Assembly: GCF_020905375.1 (NCBI RefSeq) | Contig: NZ_JAJJBU010000027.1 | Coordinates: forward strand, 1-64,000 | Direction: 5' to 3' | Source: Arthrobacter cryoconiti | GTDB lineage: Bacteria > Actinomycetota > Actinomycetes > Actinomycetales > Micrococcaceae | Length of the DNA: 64,000 nt | Part shown: piece after piece, positions 32,878 through 41,958 of the stretch | Numbering within the stretch: position 1 is the stretch's first letter | How the letters are laid out: the number at the start of each line of letters is the position of its first letter | Notes under the pieces: model-generated | Database searches by the model: none | What the model was told of the DNA's origin: nothing | Seen by the model: only the letters and a program-made list of their open reading frames with translations | Program-made: the position numbers and the translations under genes

Positions 32878-33291
32878 ATGAGCACCAACAATGATGCCCA
32901 GCTCCACCGCAGTCTCCGCGGTGGAGCTGAATGTGGTTCCATGAGCCTTCAGGGCGTCATCCTCTTCCCGGTCTTCATCGTTTTGATCTTCGGGATCCTG
33001 CAGGGCGCCTTCTGGATGCACGCCCAGAACCTCGCCCAGGCTGCAGCCTCCTCCGGTTACAGCAGCGCCAAGTCCTACAACGCGGGAGATGGGGCCGGCC
33101 AGTCAGCAGCCTCAGACATCCTCGCCAACGGTTCAAGCAGCATCCACAACACCAATGTCAGCATCAGCAGGAGCGGGACATCCGTCACCGTCACCGTGAC
33201 CGGATCTGGCCCCTCGATCCTGCCGGGATGGGGCGGCCCCGGAGTCCGGGCCACTGTCAGCGGCCCCATTGAACGGTGGGTGAACCCATGA
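32878..33291 (+). CDS. TadE-like pseudopilin
   Basis: 137 residues from ATG (GTG 32869 is possible). The leader ends CGSMSLQGVILFPVFIVLIF, followed by helix GILQGAFWMHAQNLAQAAAS, the TadE/TadG pattern of a prepilin-like N-terminal helix. The body contains a Ser/Thr/Val-rich beta region. The Glu normally at position +5 is Gln here. It overlaps the next gene by ATGA. Confidence 0.68.
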   Translation: MSTNNDAQLHRSLRGGAECGSMSLQGVILFPVFIVLIFGILQGAFWMHAQNLAQAAASSGYSSAKSYNAGDGAGQSAASDILANGSSSIHNTNVSISRSGTSVTVTVTGSGPSILPGWGGPGVRATVSGPIERWVNP

Positions 33292-33713
33292 CCAGGACCA
33301 ACGAAAACGAACGGGGCTCCCTGACCCTGGAATCCTGCATCCTCGCCGTCGGAGCCATTGTGTTGATCGGCCTGCTCGTCGTTGGCATGCGCATCTCCTG
33401 GGCCACCAACGCTGTCCAATCAGCTGCCGCATCCGCCGCCCGGGACGGCTCCCTGGCACGCTCTGCAGACCAGGCCAGAAATCAGGCAGCCACCGCGGCC
33501 GCCGTATCAATGGCCCAAAGCGGGGCAACGTGCAACGGCCAAGACACTTCCCTGGACACCAGCCAATTCTTGGCCCCCATCGGACAAACCGGCAAGGTCA
33601 CCGTCACCATCACCTGCAGCGTCCCCGTGGCAAACCTGGTACCCGGGCTGCCCGGCTCAATGTCCATCACCAAGAGCGCCAGCTCACCCGTAGACCCCTA
33701 CCGCCAAAGGTAA
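33288..33713 (+). CDS. TadE/TadF-like pseudopilin
   Basis: 141 residues from the overlapping ATG. ERGSLTLESCILAVGAIVLI supplies a prepilin peptidase site with Glu at +5 and the hydrophobic helix. Two Cys in the C-terminal domain (GATCNGQDTS, TITCSVPVAN) could form a disulphide. Likely a minor pilin that primes Flp pilus assembly. Confidence 0.7.
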   Translation: MTRTNENERGSLTLESCILAVGAIVLIGLLVVGMRISWATNAVQSAAASAARDGSLARSADQARNQAATAAAVSMAQSGATCNGQDTSLDTSQFLAPIGQTGKVTVTITCSVPVANLVPGLPGSMSITKSASSPVDPYRQR

Positions 33714-33717
33714 TCCG

Positions 33718-34131
33718 ATGCCAACCCTGACCACACCCATTGAGAACAAGGAACGCGGATCCGCCACCATGTTCTTCATCGTCCTCTTCGTCGGGCTCCT
33801 CCTCGCCATCGGACTCGTCGTAGACGGAGGGGCCAAAACCGCCGGCTTCCAAGAAGCCCGGGCAGTCGCAGAATCAGCCGCCCGCGCGGCCGCCGGGTCC
33901 ATCGACGGAAACAGCGTGGCCGGCGGCACCCCACTGGTCAACCCCTACGCCGCCCAAGCCGCCGCGGAAAGCTACATCAGCGCCTCGGGGCTCAGCGGAG
34001 GAGCCACCGTCAGCGGAACAACGGTCACCGTTACCGTCACCAAGACAAGCCCCACGATCTTCCTCAGCGCCATCGGCATCAGAAGCCTCAACAGCACCGC
34101 CACCGCCACCGCTCAACTACTCAAGCAGTGA
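33718..34131 (+). CDS. TadG-like pilus protein
   Basis: 137 residues. KERGSATMFFIVLFVGLLLA, then LVVDGGAKTAGFQEARAVAE, matches the N-terminal helix and D-GG-x(4) turn of TadG-type proteins. The C-terminal part is Ser/Thr/Ala-rich. It follows the second pseudopilin by four bases and completes a TadE/TadE/TadG trio. Confidence 0.7.
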   Translation: MPTLTTPIENKERGSATMFFIVLFVGLLLAIGLVVDGGAKTAGFQEARAVAESAARAAAGSIDGNSVAGGTPLVNPYAAQAAAESYISASGLSGGATVSGTTVTVTVTKTSPTIFLSAIGIRSLNSTATATAQLLKQ

Positions 34132-34151
34132 CACCCCAGGAGAAATACCGA

Positions 34152-34769
34152 ATGAAAAAGACACTCACCACAACACTCGGAAGCCTTGCGGTAATCGCTG
34201 CCCTCGCACTCAGCGGCTGCGCCTCCGACAACCCCGGCCCCGTCGAAAACACCGCCTCCACAAAGGCTCCGATCCCCACCGTGGCCACTCCGCTCCAGTC
34301 CCAGGCGCCTGTCTCCAACGAACAGTCAGTCGCAAGTGCCAAGGCAGCCTACAGCGAGTATCTAGAAGTCCTCACGACCATCGCCGGGAATGGTGGAAAA
34401 GACGAAACTCCCCTCCGTGGAATTGCTCCCGGGCTCATCAATGGCGGACGTGCGAGCCTCATGTTCAATTCACTTGACAAGACAGGAAGCCACACGACCG
34501 GCCAGATCAAGTACAAGGTTCTTGACGACAAAGTATCGACCTTCAAACCAATTTCTGTTGGTGACGACGTCCCATTCGGTCAGGTGGACATGTCGCTGTG
34601 CGTTGACAAGAGCGACTTCCACACGATTGGTCCAAACGGCAAAGACAGCGGCAAAGTCGGCCCCCAACAAATGCTCTACACCGCGCAGGTTATTTGGTAC
34701 GGAGGTCGTTGGGCGGTCTCTAAAGACTGGCTCACAGATGACAAGGTCACGGCATGCAACGCTTCCTAG
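34152..34769 (+). CDS. Secreted lipoprotein
   Basis: 205 residues from ATG after CAGGAGAAA. The signal ends in the lipobox LALSGC. The mature chain has a Thr/Pro/Ser linker and a mixed alpha/beta domain (AKAAYSEYLEVLTTIAGNGG, HTTGQIKYKVLDDKVSTFKP, IWYGGRWAVSKDWL) that could be NTF2-like. It overlaps the next gene by 16 bp. It would be anchored outside the membrane near the pilus. Confidence 0.68.
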   Translation: MKKTLTTTLGSLAVIAALALSGCASDNPGPVENTASTKAPIPTVATPLQSQAPVSNEQSVASAKAAYSEYLEVLTTIAGNGGKDETPLRGIAPGLINGGRASLMFNSLDKTGSHTTGQIKYKVLDDKVSTFKPISVGDDVPFGQVDMSLCVDKSDFHTIGPNGKDSGKVGPQQMLYTAQVIWYGGRWAVSKDWLTDDKVTACNAS

Positions 34770-35782
34770 CTTTCTTCCTAAGCCCAGCACTGATAGTTGG
34801 GCTCTCGGTTCTCTTGCCTGTATCAAGTGCATTCGCTGACGGCGGCTGTCCTACCGGAATGGTTCCGGACCCGACCAATCCTGGTTCCTGCATTGTCTCC
34901 ATTGAAGTACCCGGAGGAGGTGGAGGAAATGGCAACGGAAACGGCGGTGTTGATGGCGGAGGAACGGGCAACGCTGGCAACCCTGGCACACGTGAGTGTG
35001 CCGCTACAGGTGCAGGAACTCTAGGTGGTGAACCAACTTCTCGAAAGAAGGGACCGCTTCCGTGCACCAACGATTTTGGAGCTGTTTGGGATGATGCGCA
35101 CCAGTGCTACATGACCCTCTATACGGGTGAACCAGGCCATCCTGACGGCGAAATTTGGAACAACGGTGTGAAGCTCGACCCCAAGAACACCAAGGGAAAG
35201 TTTTACGGTTGCGACCTTTTGAGCTTTGGGAGTGCATTCCAATCTCCTATCTGGCTGGACACTCCTCCGGGCGCCCCCGCAGTGCCGCCTATCACCCCTG
35301 CTGAAGCCGCCGCTGAGCTCTTCAAGCGTTTCCAATTCAAGGGCGTAGACATTGGGATCGTGCCCCGCCCTGGCGCGGGCTCACAAGGATCTGTTGGTCT
35401 TCCCGTGTGGATGTGGGTCAACAATCCTGCGCAGAACACTTATGGTCCCTGGACTCAGAGCGACACCATCCGCGGGCTTGCCATTTCTGGTACTGCCAAG
35501 GTGACCAGTATTGATTGGAATATGGGGGATGGCACGGTCATCAGCTGCTCAAATCCCGGCTCACCCTACGATGTGAGTTTTGGGGTTCAATCCTCTCCTG
35601 ACTGTGGCTATTCCTATTCACGAATGTCCAAGGATCAGCCTGGTGGAAAGTATCCGGTCTCGGCCACCAGCCACTGGCAGTTTGACTGGGCGGCCGGCGG
35701 GCAAACGGGAACCGCAACTACGACAGCTCAAAGCGTCACCCAACTCGACATCGGTGAGATGCAGACCGTGATCACCAAATAG
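34754..35782 (+). CDS. Large secreted protein of tad locus
   Basis: 342 residues with signal peptide (FLSPALIVGLSVLLPVSSAFA). A Gly/Asn-rich linker near residues 55-75 leads to a Cys-containing domain. The C-terminal half (GTAKVTSIDWNMGDGTVISC, YSYSRMSKDQPGGKYPVSAT) has a PKD-like W-x-M-G-D-G turn. Similar secreted proteins of unknown function accompany Tad and conjugation loci in actinobacteria. It may act as an adhesin or pilus-associated surface protein. Less biased codon use is seen than in neighbours. Confidence 0.62.
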   Translation: MQRFLAFFLSPALIVGLSVLLPVSSAFADGGCPTGMVPDPTNPGSCIVSIEVPGGGGGNGNGNGGVDGGGTGNAGNPGTRECAATGAGTLGGEPTSRKKGPLPCTNDFGAVWDDAHQCYMTLYTGEPGHPDGEIWNNGVKLDPKNTKGKFYGCDLLSFGSAFQSPIWLDTPPGAPAVPPITPAEAAAELFKRFQFKGVDIGIVPRPGAGSQGSVGLPVWMWVNNPAQNTYGPWTQSDTIRGLAISGTAKVTSIDWNMGDGTVISCSNPGSPYDVSFGVQSSPDCGYSYSRMSKDQPGGKYPVSATSHWQFDWAAGGQTGTATTTAQSVTQLDIGEMQTVITK

Positions 35783-35790
35783 CGGAACAG

Positions 35791-35825
35791 GTCGGGGTGT
35801 CAGCGAACTTGGTTGACACCCCGAC
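35791..35825 (+). terminator. Hairpin overlapping promoter -35
   Basis: GTCGGGGTGTCA and TGACACCCCGAC form a perfect 12-bp stem with an 11-base loop. Its 3' arm contains most of the -35 hexamer of family A copy 6. There is no clear U-tract. Confidence 0.6.
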
Positions 35826-35870
35826 TGCGACACCCTAGTTTTATATATGTCAGATCAAGTAAAGAGGTAG
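35813..35870 (+). promoter_or_regulatory. Family A promoter with TGTCAGAT box, copy 6
   Basis: TTGACA (35813-35818), 17 bp, TAGTTT (35836-35841), then TATATATGTCAGATCAAGT and an AGAGGTAGG ribosome site before ATG 35875. It is the only family A copy outside the first 10 kb. Confidence 0.85.
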
Positions 35871-35874
35871 GTTC

Positions 35875-38800
35875 ATGAAGAAGCTAGTCTCCGGCGTAGC
35901 CGCACTCATTGGCCTTGCCGTTTTGCTGGTAGGGATCCCTGCCGCACTCATTGCCCTTGCCGGCAATCCCATCCCCTCCATCGATCAGGCCATCCAGGGA
36001 TTTACCCAGCCTGACTGGACCGGAAGCTTCACCACCGGCCATGTTCTCCCAATCATTGGTTGGATTGCCTGGGCCTCGTTCGCCATCGGCATCCTCAGCG
36101 TCATCCCGGCCATGGTCCGCGGCATCGAGCCTCCCCAGATCAAGGGACTGGCGCTGCAGCAAAACACGGGCCGAGCCCTCATTGGTGCCGTGATCATCAT
36201 GATCACCAGCTTCGGCGGTGTCGCCGCGGCCAGCGCCTCAGAAGCGCCGGCTATCGCTCCCGTCTCCATCTCCGTTCAACAGTCGACCCAGATCCAGGCG
36301 CCGGCCGCTGCGACTAAGCAGGCCCCAGCTGAGACAAAAGTTGCGTCCGCGCCTACCGTGACCGTTCAAAACGGCGATTCCCTGTGGTCCCTGGCAGAAA
36401 GCTACCTGGGAGACGGCAACAGGTTCAACGAAATTGCCCAGCTTAACTACGGCGCCCCACAGCCAGACGGCGGATCCCTCAGCGAAAACCACTTCATCAA
36501 TGCTGGCTGGACCATAAAGCTCCCTGCCGATGCATCGGTGAGCAACGATAAAGCTCTCACTGTTTCCGTCGGGGACACGCTGGAATCCCTCGCCCAGGCC
36601 GAATATGGCGATGCCTCAAAATCCACTGTCATCTTCAACGCTTCTCAAAGCATCGTTCAGTTCGATGGCACCCAGATTGGTACCACCCAGCAGATCCTCC
36701 CCGGATATCGTCTGGTGGCCCCCAACGTAAAATCGACCGCTGCCCCGCTTTCCAGTAACATCGTCAAGGACGCCCCCGCGGTCACGCCGGCTCCCGCACC
36801 CGAGGCGGCCGCCCCTGAAGCGCCCACCGGAGCAGCAGCCACACCTGCAGCAACTGAGGCAGACACCCCTGCACCGTCGGCCCCAGAACAGACCACCCAG
36901 GTGACTGCGCCGGCCGATACGGGCTCAACCGAGTCCGACAGCACTTCAGCCGTCGTGGCCGAAGATGCCGGCAACGAATTCCCTGTCGCAACTTTGTGGG
37001 GTGCTGGAGGCATCTTGGCGGCAGGGATCCTTTCGGTCCTCGGCGCCCGGCGCTTCCGGCAGCAGCGCCGCCGGAAGGCTGGCGAACGCATTGCTATGCC
37101 GGCCCAGGACATTGCTGTCACCGAGCTGGAGCTGCGTGCTGCTGAAGATCCTGCCGGCGTCGATGACATCGACCAGTCCCTGCATTTCTTGGCCACCTGG
37201 GCCTTCGATAACGACCTGGCATTGCCCAAGCTTTTTGCCGTCCGCCTTTCCCCCCAGACGGTGGAGGTCTACCTTGATCAGCCGGCAAGCCTCCCGGCAC
37301 CTTTTGAGGCAGTCTCGGACGATGACTGCGCCTGGTCGATCGATCCCCGCAAACTGCCCGACTTTGAACCTAAGACAGCCTCTCCCTACCCGGCCCTGGT
37401 GACCCTGGGACAGGACGCAGCAGATGGCCATATCTTGGTTGATCTGGAACAGATCGGCGCCCTGAACCTTGCCGGTGACCCGGAAATGACTCAAGGGGCC
37501 CTTACGGCACTGGCCATCGAGCTCGCCTGCTCCAAGTGGTCTGAGGAGCTGCGTGTCAGCATTGTTGGTTTCGCGCCTGAACTGCCCAGCGCCTTTGACA
37601 CTGGCCGGGTTCGCTACATCAAGGACGTCCAGGAGCTGGTCTCCAACCTGGCTGCGCGTGCGGCCCAGGATGCTGAGCTACTTCGGAAGCTCGACATCGA
37701 TTCTTCCCACGATGCTCGGATCTCTGCCAAGACCGAGGATTCATGGCCGCCGGAAATCATCCTCTTGGTCCAGATGCCTGACGATGAGACAGCCCAAAAG
37801 CTGGCTACCCTGATCCAGGATGTCCCACGCGTCGGAATCGCCGCGATCACCCAAGGTCACCTGGCGGGGGAGTGGTCACTGGAGATCGCCAACGACCGCA
37901 CCGCCAAGCTCACTCCTGCCGGCATTGAACTGCAGGCCCAGATCGTAGCTGGCGACAACTACACCAACATCCTTTCCGCGCTGCGCTCCACGGTGGAGCG
38001 GGCCGTCCAAGCCCCTCCCGTCCAACGGGAAACAAGCATCAATTCGGTCATCGCACGCCCGATTGAGGAATCGGCACCCGCGGATCCGGAAACGGAGGAA
38101 GAAGCCCTTCCGGCCGCTGAGATGGACGCCGTGGATCTGGACGCTGTTCCCAACACTCCAGCCCTCCTCATCGACCTGGAGGCCCGCAGCCGTCGGCCAA
38201 AGCCAGTTGATGAAGAGATCCGAATCGAACTTCCGGATGCGCCCTTTGTGCGCGTCCTGGGCAATGTGCGGATCGAAAACACCAAGGGAGTAAATCCCGG
38301 CTGCGTCAGTGGTGGAAGCACAGCCCGGGCCACCGAAGTGATCGCCTTCCTGGCACTGCACCGCAAGCAATCCACCGAAGAATATGACCAGGCCATCCAC
38401 CCCAACAAGTCAATGACCGCCAGTATGCGAAACCCCCTCATCTCCAGGGCCCGCAAATGGCTGGACTCGACCGCAGACGGACAGGACTTTCTAGCAAAGT
38501 TTGATGTGGCCAAGTCCTACACCCTCCTGGACGAAGTCCGCACAGACTGGGATATCTTCCAGGAGCTGGTCGGGGAGGACGCTGCCACAGCTTCCCTGGC
38601 ACGTCTTGAAGCAGCGCTGGAATTAGTAACCGGGCAGCCCTTCCAAGGGGTCAAGGCCGCTCGCGGCGCCTGGGGCTGGTCTGAAATTGATCAGCAGGAA
38701 ATGATCGCCGCCATCAGCGACGTGGCCTATGAAGTGGCTGAGCGGGCAAGGGAGACCAACGACCCAGCCTTGATGCTCAAAGCCTCACTGCGCGGATCCA

Positions 38801-39000
38801 TGGTCAACCCCGCCTCGGAGATCCACAAGCGCCACAAGCTTCTGGCCTTCGCCCTCAACGACGACAAGGAAGGCTTTGAGCGCACCGTCCAGCAAATCTT
38901 CGACCAGTGCGAAGCGATGGAAGAAGACGGGCCAGAGCAGGAAACCCTTGACCTGATTCGCCAGCTCGAAGGCCGACTTGAAAAGCTCAAGGCAAGCTAG
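35875..39000 (+). CDS. LysM and BTAD-like membrane protein
   Basis: 1041 residues. Membrane helices lie near residues 8-30, 57-80 and 100-120. Two LysM-like repeats follow (TVQNGDSLWSLAESYLGDGN near 162, and LTVSVGDTLESLAQAEYGDA near 226). An Ala/Pro/Thr-rich linker leads to another helix near 372-392, then a long cytoplasmic part ending in a bacterial transcriptional activator-like (BTAD, TPR-like) region from about 870. Actinobacterial Tad loci often encode such proteins. It may sense the wall or pilus and signal inward. It is read from a family A promoter, unlike the pilin genes. Confidence 0.75.
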   Translation: MKKLVSGVAALIGLAVLLVGIPAALIALAGNPIPSIDQAIQGFTQPDWTGSFTTGHVLPIIGWIAWASFAIGILSVIPAMVRGIEPPQIKGLALQQNTGRALIGAVIIMITSFGGVAAASASEAPAIAPVSISVQQSTQIQAPAAATKQAPAETKVASAPTVTVQNGDSLWSLAESYLGDGNRFNEIAQLNYGAPQPDGGSLSENHFINAGWTIKLPADASVSNDKALTVSVGDTLESLAQAEYGDASKSTVIFNASQSIVQFDGTQIGTTQQILPGYRLVAPNVKSTAAPLSSNIVKDAPAVTPAPAPEAAAPEAPTGAAATPAATEADTPAPSAPEQTTQVTAPADTGSTESDSTSAVVAEDAGNEFPVATLWGAGGILAAGILSVLGARRFRQQRRRKAGERIAMPAQDIAVTELELRAAEDPAGVDDIDQSLHFLATWAFDNDLALPKLFAVRLSPQTVEVYLDQPASLPAPFEAVSDDDCAWSIDPRKLPDFEPKTASPYPALVTLGQDAADGHILVDLEQIGALNLAGDPEMTQGALTALAIELACSKWSEELRVSIVGFAPELPSAFDTGRVRYIKDVQELVSNLAARAAQDAELLRKLDIDSSHDARISAKTEDSWPPEIILLVQMPDDETAQKLATLIQDVPRVGIAAITQGHLAGEWSLEIANDRTAKLTPAGIELQAQIVAGDNYTNILSALRSTVERAVQAPPVQRETSINSVIARPIEESAPADPETEEEALPAAEMDAVDLDAVPNTPALLIDLEARSRRPKPVDEEIRIELPDAPFVRVLGNVRIENTKGVNPGCVSGGSTARATEVIAFLALHRKQSTEEYDQAIHPNKSMTASMRNPLISRARKWLDSTADGQDFLAKFDVAKSYTLLDEVRTDWDIFQELVGEDAATASLARLEAALELVTGQPFQGVKAARGAWGWSEIDQQEMIAAISDVAYEVAERARETNDPALMLKASLRGSMVNPASEIHKRHKLLAFALNDDKEGFERTVQQIFDQCEAMEEDGPEQETLDLIRQLEGRLEKLKAS

Positions 39001-39845
39001 TGACCATACTCAAGGCCGATGACTCATCCGGGAAAACCGTCAACCCTAATGACCTGTACGCGGACAAAACCACATGGGACTTCCACTGGCCCCTAAAATG
39101 TGGATCGTGCAAGACGATGGTGGTTTATCCGGTCAGAGCTCACAAACGGATGGGCACGGTCGTTGAGCCTACGTTTGCAGCTGCGGATCGTATTGCTCAT
39201 GAGCTCAGCGGTTGCGAATACGCCTCCACAAAGCCGACACCCGAGAGCACCAGCCAAACGGCTATGCCGATTCGATGCGAGCTGCTCCCCAACAGACCGA
39301 AACGGGTAGACCAGCCGATAACAAACCTCCAGCCCCTCTACCCGATGGCTGACCCGCGGCCGAGGAGAGCCTTGAAAATCGGGGAGGGCCCCGCTTCAGG
39401 ACGACTTGTGGTCCAGACTGCGAATCATGCGGCCCAACTGGTGCGAGCAATTGAGGCATCGATCAAAGCTGGTTCACCCCCGCACGACATGATCTTCGAG
39501 GGAACCCGAATTCCCTGGGAGAATTTCTACTTTGACACCACCACGGTTCCCCCAGGGCAGCCGTGGGATCAGCCCTCAACTACTACCGTGCACCCCATTG
39601 CAGTCAAACTCGTGTGCGGTGCCTGGGAAGAAAAAACCGGGCAATATAAGCCCTACCTGAAGAACACAAGCCCCAGCCATAGGAAGTTGGTCTTGGCGAC
39701 CTCGAAGGTGGCTCAGGACAAACTCCCCGTGGCCGGGACAACTGTCATGTTCTACGGGCTACCAAAGGAATTGACGACCGGTTGCTGGCTCTGGATCAAC
39801 GAAAGCCGGAGCCTTCACACTTTGTCCCGCCCTGGTGCATCGTGA
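39000..39845 (+). CDS. Hypothetical protein with possible zinc site
   Basis: 281 residues from a GTG overlapping the upstream stop. LKCGSCKTMVVYPVRAH and HELSGCEYAS provide three Cys and two His that could bind zinc. The C-terminal part is unrecognised. It is wedged between the LysM-BTAD gene and the prepilin peptidase gene and probably co-transcribed with both. Confidence 0.6.
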   Translation: MTILKADDSSGKTVNPNDLYADKTTWDFHWPLKCGSCKTMVVYPVRAHKRMGTVVEPTFAAADRIAHELSGCEYASTKPTPESTSQTAMPIRCELLPNRPKRVDQPITNLQPLYPMADPRPRRALKIGEGPASGRLVVQTANHAAQLVRAIEASIKAGSPPHDMIFEGTRIPWENFYFDTTTVPPGQPWDQPSTTTVHPIAVKLVCGAWEEKTGQYKPYLKNTSPSHRKLVLATSKVAQDKLPVAGTTVMFYGLPKELTTGCWLWINESRSLHTLSRPGAS

Positions 39846-40483
39846 GGGGACCCGGCCAATCAACCGAATCAGTCCGCCGTGGGCATGCAGTCTCTAACCT
39901 GCTCGTGGAGATCCACGAGAGCCGGCCCGTTTCACTGGCTCCCGGGGGAAAGATCCTTGCCAATCTCTCACTCTTGGCACTGGCTGGCACCGTTCTTCTC
40001 TCCATGGCCACTCAAACCGCCGGCTTATACGTTCCCGCGGCCGTGCTCGGCTTCGTTACAATCCGTGCCGGCTGGTTGTTCCTCATCGACCTGCGTCACC
40101 GTCTGATCCCGGACATTATCGTGCTGCCGACCCTGGCTGCCGTTCTGGGCGCCTACCTGCTCCTTGCCGCCACAACCGGCCAGTGGGGGAGCCTCATGCG
40201 CTTCCTGCTGGGCTGCATGGCTGCTGGGGGCATCTACTGCCTCATGGCCTATTTCGGTAGTCTCGGCCGCGGTGACATCAAACTGGGATTGCTTCTGGGC
40301 GGGGTGCTTGCCTGGTACTCCTGGCCAGCTTGGACTGCAGGGCTGATCCTGCCCCCATTCATCGCCGCTGCAGTGGCACTCATCGCCCTGGCCCGGGGAG
40401 CGTCCAAACGGACACATCTCGCCTACGGGCCAGCCATGGTGCTGGGGTCTGCCTGCGCCCTGGTCATTGCCCTGTGTATCTAG
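39842..40483 (+). CDS. A24 prepilin peptidase, TadV/CpaA-like
   Basis: 213 residues from a GTG overlapping the upstream stop; the start is uncertain. It has about six membrane helices with the two catalytic aspartates: FLIDLRHRLIPD and SLGRGDIKLG (GxGD-type motif). It would cleave the leaders of the pilin and pseudopilins encoded upstream. The N-terminal soluble extension is poorly conserved. It is the last gene of the Tad locus. Confidence 0.82.
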   Translation: MRGPGQSTESVRRGHAVSNLLVEIHESRPVSLAPGGKILANLSLLALAGTVLLSMATQTAGLYVPAAVLGFVTIRAGWLFLIDLRHRLIPDIIVLPTLAAVLGAYLLLAATTGQWGSLMRFLLGCMAAGGIYCLMAYFGSLGRGDIKLGLLLGGVLAWYSWPAWTAGLILPPFIAAAVALIALARGASKRTHLAYGPAMVLGSACALVIALCI

Positions 40484-41872
40484 TCAGTCAGCATCACGAG
40501 CTGAGGCGCGTAATGACAGACGTTCTCCAGCGAAGGCGGCACGAGCGGCATTAATTGTCGCGATGTCATAATGCGGCAATAGGAGCTCCAAGCTTGCCAT
40601 CGTGGCAATAAATGCTTGGTCCTCAGACATCGATTTACGACATGTCGAATGAACGTGACGTACCCCTTCGAGGACCACTTCCGGAACGGCCAACGGCGGC
40701 GCATCAGTGGCTAGGACGACTGCCACGTCTGCTTCAAGTGCAGACATCGGATCGAGATCGAGCACAATACGGAAAATCGAGACAGTCTCTGCGTTCAGGT
40801 GCAGGTTGTACGGCTGAGTGTAAGGTTTTGCCGGCCTTTGACCTGAACGAAACTCGCTCAGTGTTTTCACAATGGAATTCACAGCTAAGCCGGTCACAGC
40901 ATCCCTGCCCATACGGGGGGTACGAGCCTTGCCATCTGCTGCCTTCGCGCACCCTGGCCAAATAGCACTGTAGAGCTCCCCCAGGGAGTGATCTCCCCAG
41001 GCTTCAGCTACAGACTCACGGAAACGCACCAGCTGGGCCTCATTCGGGGCGTCAAAACCTCGATCAGATAGTTGGTACGAGAGGTATCGCTCGGCCTCCA
41101 CAACAATTGATGATTTGGCAAGAGCTTCGAGTTCGTTAGGGAACTGTGTTCGCGCCCCGTGCAGCTCCTTGGACGCGAGCCCACCAATCGCTTCGAAACG
41201 TTCTCCCAAGGGGCCATTTCCGGCAGGATGCCAATCGACCTGAAAAGGGCGGAACTCAGAAACCTTGTATTCCCCAGCGCCAACATCATGGAACTTGATA
41301 CTTTCTGGGTGCTGCGTGGCCACTGGAACAAGGATGTGCATATTTGCAAGCCGAACGATATCGTTCCCGGACAGTCCTGCATTCTGAAGGAGCTGACCGC
41401 CCAAATGCCTGTCTTTGAAAGGGGCCGACTGGGTGAGTTTGTCCAGCAGCAACATGTCACTAAGGGTTTCCAGTTGGCTTGGCAAAGGACCCCCGAAAGT
41501 CCCAAACCACTCATTTACACGGTCCAACTGACGAGCCGCTTCGGCCGCCTTCTTTTCTTCGCAGTCCGCACACAAAACGCCCGTGCGGAGTGATTGCCAG
41601 GATGTTGCTACAGCCCTTGAATGAACCTCAATCCCCTCCTGCTCCCGACCGCAGTCCGGGCACGGCGAACCCGTGAACGTAGCAACAACCAACTCGCCCG
41701 CAAGAGCTGCAGCCTTTACAGGACTAGCCACACCAAAAAGCTCAGAAACCTTGTGTTCCCAAACGATCTTTCCTGTCTTACCAGGGCGGTACGACCAATA
41801 TTTTGCAGCGTTTGCAGCTTCAGCCCCATCACGCAGCAGAGCAACATCAATGCGCCAAGTAGTAACCACCAC
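40484..41872 (-). CDS. Hypothetical protein paired with TIR gene
   Basis: 462 residues from GTG after AAAAGGAGAAACTCCA; GTG 41920 in the same frame is an alternative. SPCPDCGREQEG and TGVLCADCEEKKAAEAARQL form a CxxC...CxxC zinc-ribbon-like pair near residues 70-110. The rest is soluble and mostly helical with no known domain. Encoded directly after the TIR-domain gene on the same strand, so a two-gene unit is likely. A role as sensor, cofactor or second effector is speculation. Confidence 0.6.
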   Translation of the reverse strand: MVVTTWRIDVALLRDGAEAANAAKYWSYRPGKTGKIVWEHKVSELFGVASPVKAAALAGELVVATFTGSPCPDCGREQEGIEVHSRAVATSWQSLRTGVLCADCEEKKAAEAARQLDRVNEWFGTFGGPLPSQLETLSDMLLLDKLTQSAPFKDRHLGGQLLQNAGLSGNDIVRLANMHILVPVATQHPESIKFHDVGAGEYKVSEFRPFQVDWHPAGNGPLGERFEAIGGLASKELHGARTQFPNELEALAKSSIVVEAERYLSYQLSDRGFDAPNEAQLVRFRESVAEAWGDHSLGELYSAIWPGCAKAADGKARTPRMGRDAVTGLAVNSIVKTLSEFRSGQRPAKPYTQPYNLHLNAETVSIFRIVLDLDPMSALEADVAVVLATDAPPLAVPEVVLEGVRHVHSTCRKSMSEDQAFIATMASLELLLPHYDIATINAARAAFAGERLSLRASARDAD

Positions 41873-41958
41873 TGGAGTTTCTCCTTTTCCATGGCCAGAA
41901 TCAGTTGACGTACTTCCCACGGATCAATCAGGGGAGTACTCAATAAGGCGAGAAAATT

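Noticed and set aside
41716-41943. 75-codon frame with a membrane helix between the TIR gene and its partner
   Set aside because: It lies in another frame of the 462-residue gene, whose frame has better protein character and a good ribosome site, so it is probably chance.
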